This document shows, piece by piece, positions 58,939 through 64,000 of a stretch of DNA of 64,000 nt. The translations under genes and the position numbers were made by a program. The notes below the pieces were generated by a model that did not search any database, was not told the DNA's origin, and saw only the letters and a program-made list of their open reading frames with translations. The stretch is from contig NZ_JAKREW010000024.1 of the NCBI RefSeq assembly GCF_022347545.1, forward strand, positions 21,339 through 85,338. Reading direction: 5' to 3'. The DNA comes from Terribium retamae (GTDB lineage Bacteria; Pseudomonadota; Alphaproteobacteria; Rhizobiales; Rhizobiaceae). Position 1 is the stretch's first letter. The number at the start of each line of letters is the position of its first letter.

Positions 58939-59551
58939 TGCTTTGCTCCCCGGCTGGCTGTGGTGCGCCGACAAGGCGCATGGTCATTGCGAGATAGGTT
59001 CTTTTAACGCCATCGATCGAAAGCCGTTCGCCGGGCCGATACCAGACGATGACACCGGTCATCATCTGGATCAGCGCCATGGCGGTGAGGCCAATGTCGT
59101 CTACGGAAAAGATGCCTGCTTCGGCGCCGTCGCGCAGGATGGAACGCAGTTCCTTCTCGTAAGTCGTGCGTAGCTTCAGGATATGGGTCAGTCGCTCTGG
59201 CGCGAGGCTGCGTAGTTCCATGTTGGAGACATGCGTCGACGACCGGCGCTCGATATGGAAGGCGATGTGGTTCTCGACATAAGCCGCGAGACGCGCCACC
59301 GGATTCGCTGTCTCGGGACGTGCCGCTTGCCAAGCCGCTAAAAGGCCCGTCATGTGGTCCCGCATCAGCGTGTAGAGCAGGTCCTCTTTGGTCGGGAAGT
59401 AGCGATAGAGCGCCGCAGCCTGCACGCCCACTTCGGCTGCCAGTTGGCGCATGGAGACTGCTTCGTAGCCATGGCGCGCGATCAACACCAGCGCCGCTTC
59501 ACGGATCGCTGCCTCGGTCCTCTCGCCGTCTGACCCTGTGGTTCTAGCCAT
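58919..59551 (-). CDS. TetR family regulator of the leucine-degradation operon
   Basis: A 210-residue repressor with an N-terminal helix-turn-helix (IREAALVLIARHGYEAVSMRQLAAEVGVQAAALYRYFPTKEDLL given as residues about 14-57) and a ligand-binding helical domain. It is the first gene of an operon with ivd, overlapping its start by 20 bases. By analogy with LiuQ, a TetR regulator of branched-chain amino acid and fatty acid breakdown in other proteobacteria, it probably senses an acyl-CoA. Its own promoter carries a GAACGTTC palindrome between the -35 and -10 boxes, indicating autorepression. Confidence 0.87.
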   Translation of the reverse strand: MARTTGSDGERTEAAIREAALVLIARHGYEAVSMRQLAAEVGVQAAALYRYFPTKEDLLYTLMRDHMTGLLAAWQAARPETANPVARLAAYVENHIAFHIERRSSTHVSNMELRSLAPERLTHILKLRTTYEKELRSILRDGAEAGIFSVDDIGLTAMALIQMMTGVIVWYRPGERLSIDGVKRTYLAMTMRLVGAPQPAGEQSNVHAHA

Positions 59552-59569
59552 GGTATTCTCCCGGCACAG

Positions 59570-59598
59570 AGAATAAAACGAACGTTCAATTAATTCAA
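59570..59598 (-). promoter_or_regulatory. tetR-ivd promoter with operator-like palindrome
   Basis: On the minus strand: -35 TTGAAT (59598-59593), 17-base spacer, -10 TATTCT (59575-59570). The spacer includes the palindrome GAACGTTC (59580-59587), a likely binding site for the TetR-type product 29 bases downstream. Confidence 0.55.
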
Positions 59599-59689
59599 GA
59601 GCAGTGTTTGTGACCGGCCTGGCCGAAGGCTGTGACCAGCCGGTATGCTGGAGCTGGCTTCCACCTTGCCTCGGTCTTGAGGCAACGAG

Positions 59690-60649
59690 CTATGCTTCCT
59701 GGCGCTCAGGGTTGTCCTGGCTTGCCTTACGGGGAGGCTTGCCCAGGATACGTCGTACACCGGCCTTCGAGAAAGGTTGTACGATCTGGCCGAAGAAACT
59801 TTTGTCGATCGCGCCGCTGATGCCGATGTCGGTCGAGGACGGACGGGCGGGGTTGTGATAGGTGCCGAACACCTGGTCCCAGATGACGATGTTTTCGCAA
59901 TAGTTGGTGTTGCCTTCGCGCAGGTCGCGCGAATGATGCCAGCGATGAATGCAGGGTGTGGTGAAGATCCGGTCGAGCACTCCAGTGCGCATGTCGATGT
60001 TGCAATGGGTCAACAGGCCGATGAATACCGATGCTGCGCCGAGCCACAGGAATACTGGCAATGGTGCGCCCAGCAGGTAAAGCGGCAATTGGCCCAGCAG
60101 CATCTTGATCAGCGAATCGACGAAGTGGAAGCGTCCGGTGTTGAGCACCCAGAGCCGCTCGACGCTGTGATGCAAAGCATGGAACCGCCACAAAAGCAGG
60201 CGTTCGTGGCTGAGCCGATGCGCAAAGTAGAGCCCGAACTCCGCGATGATCAGCCCGAGGATCGCCTGCACGAACATCGGCGATCCGCTTGGCCAGAGCG
60301 AATAAGAATGTTGAAGGGCAGGTTGCGCGACCGTTGCAAACAGCATCGGAAACGAAGTGGTCACCGCCGCCGCGATCTGCGTCAGCCCCTTGGTGACGAG
60401 CGTATGGGCAACATTGTTGAATGTCTCGCCATCTGGCTCCAGCCAGGTCCGTTCATAGGGCATGAGGCGTTCGAACAGGGCGATGACCGCAATGCATGCA
60501 AGGTAGACAACATTGAACCAGAGGATGGGGTGAGCGCTTTCAAAGGCGAAATGACTTCCAACCATGCTGGCCGCAAAGATCAATGGCCAAAGGGTGATGG
60601 ACAAAAACCTGTAGAGCACGCCTTCACGATTGAAGTGAAACGCCAACAT
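59690..60649 (-). CDS. Fatty acid hydroxylase/sterol desaturase family membrane protein
   Basis: A 319-residue integral membrane di-iron enzyme of the fatty acid hydroxylase superfamily. Four or more helices and the histidine clusters are visible: HRLSHE, HALHHS and HRWHHS, with THCNID between, matching the HX3-4H/HX2-3HH pattern that binds two irons. Substrates in this family are sterols, carotenoids or lipids; here a hopanoid or membrane lipid is possible but not shown. The ATG at 60649 is used because an upstream in-frame codon gives a non-hydrophobic, unlikely extension. It is monocistronic, upstream of tetR. Confidence 0.87.
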   Translation of the reverse strand: MLAFHFNREGVLYRFLSITLWPLIFAASMVGSHFAFESAHPILWFNVVYLACIAVIALFERLMPYERTWLEPDGETFNNVAHTLVTKGLTQIAAAVTTSFPMLFATVAQPALQHSYSLWPSGSPMFVQAILGLIIAEFGLYFAHRLSHERLLLWRFHALHHSVERLWVLNTGRFHFVDSLIKMLLGQLPLYLLGAPLPVFLWLGAASVFIGLLTHCNIDMRTGVLDRIFTTPCIHRWHHSRDLREGNTNYCENIVIWDQVFGTYHNPARPSSTDIGISGAIDKSFFGQIVQPFSKAGVRRILGKPPRKASQDNPERQEA

Positions 60650-60869
60650 GCAGTTTCTTCCGTTTGTCTGTCGCTGCAGGCGCACTATGCCTGGGAGATT
60701 GCGTCGCCGTAGCAGTCTATTGCGATTCGACGCTGATTTTCAGCGGGCGTTTAGCTAGTTCATCGTCCACAGTTGGACTCTGGTATATTCCATTATCGAT
60801 CTATCGCTCACACGGCGTTTGATTGGCTTCTGGGGTAGCTTTCCCCGGCACAGAGGGTCGTGATTCCGC

Positions 60870-61466
60870 ATGCTTGTCCGTTTCACACTGATCTGCTGCG
60901 GGATGACTGCAGCCGGCCGACGTGGCTTTTTTCCCGCGGATGAGCCGCTCGAGGACAAGGCGATTGTTGATGCATCCGCGTTGGCAGGCAGTTTGGATGC
61001 CGCCGACCACTTCTGGACAAGTCCAGCGTTGCGTGCGCGTCAGACAGCGAAGGCTTTAGGCCTGCAGGTGACCGAGGTGGAAGCGTTGCGGGATCAGGAT
61101 TTCGGCGCGTGGGCAGGAAGGGCCTTCAAGGATGTCCAGCATAGACAGCCGGAAGTATCGCATGCCTTGCTGACTGATCCCGAGCTGGCACCACCGGATG
61201 GCGAGAGTTTCCAGGGGGTTGCCCTCCGTGTAGCGACTTTGTTCGATCGATTGATAGCCGAACCCGGTCATAGGATCGCCGTTACCCACCCGGCTGTGAT
61301 CCGGGCGGCGATTCTCCATGTTCTGAAGGCGCCGCTCATGGGGTTCCGCTATATTGACGTCGAACCTCTCAGCTTTGCCGATTTTCGCAGCGACGGCACC
61401 CGTTGGCTACTACGGGCAAGCGGGGCTGTGGTGCCGAAATCTCGCTTGGCTAAGGATTCGGCATGA
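60870..61466 (+). CDS. Histidine phosphatase superfamily protein with degenerate active site
   Basis: A 198-residue protein of the phosphoglycerate mutase-like (histidine phosphatase) fold. The usual N-terminal RHGET motif is replaced by CCGMT (C9, C10, G11), so the phospho-accepting histidine is missing. Other parts are kept: SPALRARQTAKALG, RDQDFGAWAGRAFKDVQ, PPDGESFQGVALRV and the second histidine in AVTHPAVIRAAI. It is therefore probably a non-catalytic or altered enzyme. The neighbours (fatty acid hydroxylase, aminotransferase) do not point to a pathway, and no B12 riboswitch is seen upstream. Confidence 0.78.
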   Translation: MLVRFTLICCGMTAAGRRGFFPADEPLEDKAIVDASALAGSLDAADHFWTSPALRARQTAKALGLQVTEVEALRDQDFGAWAGRAFKDVQHRQPEVSHALLTDPELAPPDGESFQGVALRVATLFDRLIAEPGHRIAVTHPAVIRAAILHVLKAPLMGFRYIDVEPLSFADFRSDGTRWLLRASGAVVPKSRLAKDSA

Positions 61467-61482
61467 TTGCCGGGACGTCGCT

Positions 61483-62595
61483 TCAGTTACCCTTTGCCGC
61501 GGCAATGGCACCTGGCAGTTCTTCTGCCAGGATATCAAGCTCGTGATCGAGGCCGACGCTGATGCGGATGCAGCGGTCCAGTCCTGCTGCCATCGGTTTG
61601 CGGATGAAAACATCGCGTGACAGCAGTGATTGCAGGATTTTACCAGCAAAGGTACCGTCGCGGCGGCAGTCGACCGTGACGAAATTGGTGGCCGAGGGCA
61701 GGGGGATGAGGCCATTGTCATGCGCAATGGCCGCGATCCGCTGGCGTCCAGCTTCGACTTTCGATACGACCTCCTGCAACCATGGTTGGTCTGACAGCGC
61801 TACGACGCCCGCTTCCTGCGCCATGCGGCTCACACCATAGTGATTGCGGATCTTTTCAAAGTCGCTGATCACCTGCTTCTCGCCGAAGGCATAGCCAAGC
61901 CGGATGCCTGCAAGGCCATAAGCCTTTGAGAAAGTCCGCATGCGGATGAGATTCGGCCTAGCAACGTCGATTGCAGGCAAGGCGGAAGCCGGTCCAAGTT
62001 CGCCATAGGCTTCGTCCAGCACCAGCATAGTGGTCTCCGGCAGAGATTCGACGAATCGATTGATCTCGTCTGCTTCCCACCAGCTTCCCATCGGATTGTC
62101 GGGATTGGAGAGGTAGACCAGCGGCGCGTTCTCGCGTTTGACCGCTGCGAGCAACCCATCAAGGCTTTCGCGGTCATTCTCATAAGGCACCGTCACCAGC
62201 CGCCCGCCGGTGCCGGCGACATGGAAATTGAAAGTTGGGTAGGCGCCGAGCGAGGTCACCACCGGATCGTTCGGCCCGACATACATGCGGGCAAGCAAGC
62301 CGAGCAGCCCGTCGATGCCTTCGCCGACCACAACATTGTCGGCCGAGATGCCGAGATGCGCGGCGACTGCCAGCCTGAGGTCGTGGTTATCGGGGTCGCA
62401 ATACATCCACATATCGCCGGCGATGGCCTGCATACGCTCAACGACACGCGGGGAGGGGCCGAAGCTGCTTTCATTGGCTCCCAGGCGAGCACGGAATGGC
62501 CCGCCACGATCGCGTTCCTGCGCCTCCGGGCCGACGAAGGGTACGGTGGCCGGCAGTGCTGCGACGATCGGCGAAAGCGGCGGATATTTTGACAT
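61483..62595 (-). CDS. HisC-like PLP-dependent aminotransferase
   Basis: A 370-residue class I/II aminotransferase similar to histidinol-phosphate aminotransferase. PLP lysine is K224 in TFSKAYGLAGIRLGYAFG. Other signatures: LGANESSFGPSP near the N-terminus, YLSNPDNPMGSWW and VLDEAYGEL. In rhizobia this subgroup is an additional HisC/aromatic aminotransferase outside the his operon, and phenylalanine or tyrosine are likely substrates. No his genes are nearby. It converges with the histidine phosphatase gene, 16 bases between stops. Confidence 0.85.
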   Translation of the reverse strand: MSKYPPLSPIVAALPATVPFVGPEAQERDRGGPFRARLGANESSFGPSPRVVERMQAIAGDMWMYCDPDNHDLRLAVAAHLGISADNVVVGEGIDGLLGLLARMYVGPNDPVVTSLGAYPTFNFHVAGTGGRLVTVPYENDRESLDGLLAAVKRENAPLVYLSNPDNPMGSWWEADEINRFVESLPETTMLVLDEAYGELGPASALPAIDVARPNLIRMRTFSKAYGLAGIRLGYAFGEKQVISDFEKIRNHYGVSRMAQEAGVVALSDQPWLQEVVSKVEAGRQRIAAIAHDNGLIPLPSATNFVTVDCRRDGTFAGKILQSLLSRDVFIRKPMAAGLDRCIRISVGLDHELDILAEELPGAIAAAKGN

Positions 62596-62745
62596 GGACG
62601 AGCGCCCCGTTTGATTTCTCGTTCTCGCTATAGCGACGGGCGGGAGCGTGCAAGCGCGGAGATCGTTGCAGGCGAAGGCGAACGGACCAGCATTGCGCGT
62701 GCAACACGCTTCTCTGCTCGAATGATTCTCTAGCTTGCCATCGGA

Positions 62746-62779
62746 TCAAAAAGAAAACCCGGCGGTTGCCCGCCGGGTT
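62746..62779 (-). terminator. Rho-independent terminator after porin 2
   Basis: Read on the minus strand: 10-bp stem AACCCGGCGG / CCGCCGGGTT with loop GCAA, followed by TTCTTTTT. It lies 25 bases after the porin stop. Confidence 0.88.
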
Positions 62780-62804
62780 CTGGAAAGTCGGAAAAGACTT
62801 TCTC

Positions 62805-63983
62805 TTAGAAGTCGCGCTGGAAGCGGATCAGGCCGCCAATGCTGCTTTCGTCGCTGGCACCGGTCCAGCTGCCGAGGTAGTCGGCTTCGCCACGCTTGCC
62901 TTCATTGACGTAATCAACTTCGGCCGTGACAGTGAAGCCCGGAACCAGCTGGTGAGCGACGTTGACCGCAACACCGAGGTTTTCCTGCTCGTCATACGAC
63001 ACCTGGGCATTCAACGAGGTCTTCTCGTTGAACTTGTAGGTGCCGCCACCCCAGACGGCCCAGTTGCCGCCCCAAGGCTTGTAGAAGGTGCGGGCGGCGT
63101 TGTCGTCCGTACCGTAACCACCCATGATGAAGAGCGCGATCTGGTCGGTGGCGTTCACGTCCAGGCGAACCTTGCCTGCCCACTCTTCCCAAGCGCTGTT
63201 GTAAGCGACGACGCCGGTGATGCCGCCCCAGCCCTGGGTGTACTTGGCGCCGAGCACGACATTCGGAACCGCGCTGTCGATGGTGTTGTTAACCACGCCT
63301 GGAACCCAGTTGTCAGCAGCGTCACGAACGAAGGTATTGTACTCGCCCGAGCCCTGCTCCAACGACACGATCGCCGAGAAGCCGTTGCCAGCGTCGAAGG
63401 TGTAGCTGATCAGGTTGGTGTCGAATTCGCCATAAGGAACGATCGTATCATCGATGACGTTGCCGGCGTAACCGGTGAAGGTGTCGAAAACCGACTCGTC
63501 CTTACCAACGCGCAGACCACCGAGCTGGATCCAGGCGTAATTCAGGGTGATGCCGCTGTTGCGGGCGTCCCAACCAGCACCGTCAGGTCCGCTATAATCA
63601 CCGGAGCTGTTGCCGAAGTTGAAGCGGGTTTCGGTGTAGGTCTTCAGGGTGCCGAGTTCGGTCTCCTGACCGGTCCAGGTCTTCAGAGCGAAGCGGGCCT
63701 GCTTGCGCCAGGTGTCCTGCTCTTCGCCATCGAGACGGTCGTTTGCACGAGCGCCGTCGAAGGAACCGACGTCACCGAAGCCGGCATCGTAACGGATGTA
63801 GCCGCCGATGCGCAGGCAGGTCTCGGTGCCCGGGATGTAGAAGTAGCCAGCGCCGTAGACGTCGCAGATCTTGACGTATTCAGCGGGTTCCGGCTCGGCG
63901 ACGACGACTGCGTCGGCGGCGCGCGCACCGGAAACTGCGAGCAGTGCCGCAGCCGAGCCGAGGAGAAGGCTCTTAATGTTCAT
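62805..63983 (-). CDS. Outer-membrane porin (Omp2b/RopA type), paralogue
   Basis: A 392-residue porin, closely similar to the gene at 11467-12627. Signal peptide MNIKSLLLGSAAALLAVSG, then the conserved VAEPEPAEYVKICDVYG and YFYIPGTETCLRIGGYIR segments. The middle and C-terminal parts are nearly the same as in copy 1, with differences in loops (for example DYSGPDGAGWDARNSG), which probably tune pore properties. C-terminal Phe is present (RFQRDF). ATG at 63983 has GGAGG seven bases upstream; the promoter lies beyond the window edge. Confidence 0.95.
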   Translation of the reverse strand: MNIKSLLLGSAAALLAVSGARAADAVVVAEPEPAEYVKICDVYGAGYFYIPGTETCLRIGGYIRYDAGFGDVGSFDGARANDRLDGEEQDTWRKQARFALKTWTGQETELGTLKTYTETRFNFGNSSGDYSGPDGAGWDARNSGITLNYAWIQLGGLRVGKDESVFDTFTGYAGNVIDDTIVPYGEFDTNLISYTFDAGNGFSAIVSLEQGSGEYNTFVRDAADNWVPGVVNNTIDSAVPNVVLGAKYTQGWGGITGVVAYNSAWEEWAGKVRLDVNATDQIALFIMGGYGTDDNAARTFYKPWGGNWAVWGGGTYKFNEKTSLNAQVSYDEQENLGVAVNVAHQLVPGFTVTAEVDYVNEGKRGEADYLGSWTGASDESSIGGLIRFQRDF

Positions 63984-64000
63984 TTTCTGACCTCCAGTCA

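Noticed and set aside
60650..60869. Possible cobalamin riboswitch before the histidine phosphatase
   Set aside because: Considered because similar phosphatases can lie near cobalt or cobalamin genes, but no B12 box or cob/cbt gene is seen.
1..64000. CRISPR arrays, insertion sequences, tRNA or rRNA genes
   Set aside because: No regularly spaced repeats, transposase-like proteins, terminal inverted repeats with target duplications or cloverleaf-like sequences were noticed on reading.

Overview
The window is a gene-dense, high-GC stretch of chromosome from an alphaproteobacterium of the Hyphomicrobiales (Rhizobiales). Several features point to the Mesorhizobium/Phyllobacteriaceae side of the order: a MucR regulator with a Cys-x2-Asp zinc site, DivJ- and PleC-type cell-cycle kinases, a FeuN-FeuP-FeuQ-like set, Omp2b/RopA-type porins at both ends, a GlnE of full length, and two copies of a dispersed palindromic intergenic repeat. 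This placement is inferred from gene content and from remembered gene order; no database was searched. I see no insertion sequence, CRISPR array, tRNA or rRNA.

Layout. 1-6.2 kb: the 3' part of mucR, sufE, a DUF5330 gene, a DivJ-type kinase overlapping a peptidoglycan-binding protein, then DUF1491, DUF2336 and a short conserved gene. 6.2-9.7 kb (minus strand): a DUF1254/DUF1214 pair and a class A penicillin-binding protein. 10-16 kb: a GNAT protein, an HxlR regulator, the first porin, an exported DmpA-type peptidase, a ProC-like protein and a lone DUF3168 gene of gene-transfer-agent type. 15.7-18.7 kb: a FeuN-like protein, FeuP and FeuQ, then a lipoprotein. 18.9-22.9 kb: the cytochrome c maturation operon ccmI-ccmE-ccmF-ccmH. 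23-30 kb: degP, a response regulator and kinase pair, and glnE. 30-36 kb: an EF-hand protein, PleC-type kinase and PepN. 36-43.5 kb: an EamA transporter, an XRE regulator facing a membrane protein, a uracil-DNA glycosylase, ETF-ubiquinone oxidoreductase and two DUF922 genes. 43.6-46.9 kb: AMP nucleosidase and several small exported proteins. 47-50 kb: two duplicated branched-chain-amino-acid-type binding proteins and a GNAT protein. 50-59.6 kb: leucine catabolism (mccA, mccB, ivd and a TetR regulator), with other genes inserted. 59.7-64 kb: a fatty acid hydroxylase family protein, a degenerate histidine phosphatase, a HisC-like aminotransferase and the second porin.

How the parts connect. Isovaleryl-CoA dehydrogenase passes electrons through ETF to the ETF-ubiquinone oxidoreductase encoded 17 kb away, and methylcrotonyl-CoA carboxylase takes the next step of leucine breakdown. 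The orphan binding proteins may serve uptake of related amino acids. DivJ and PleC, which act oppositely on DivK in known relatives, both lie here, and the pleC upstream region carries four GANTC sites within 70 bp. DegP, the two-component pairs and the porins form an envelope-related theme.

Most unusual items: a PcfJ-domain gene and a small partner on the plus strand inside the leucine cluster, preceded by a possible leader peptide and hairpin; a 26-bp inverted repeat lying across the spacer of a good -35/-10 promoter before ETF-QO; a family 4-like uracil-DNA glycosylase with only two cysteines; and a histidine phosphatase whose RHG motif reads CCG.
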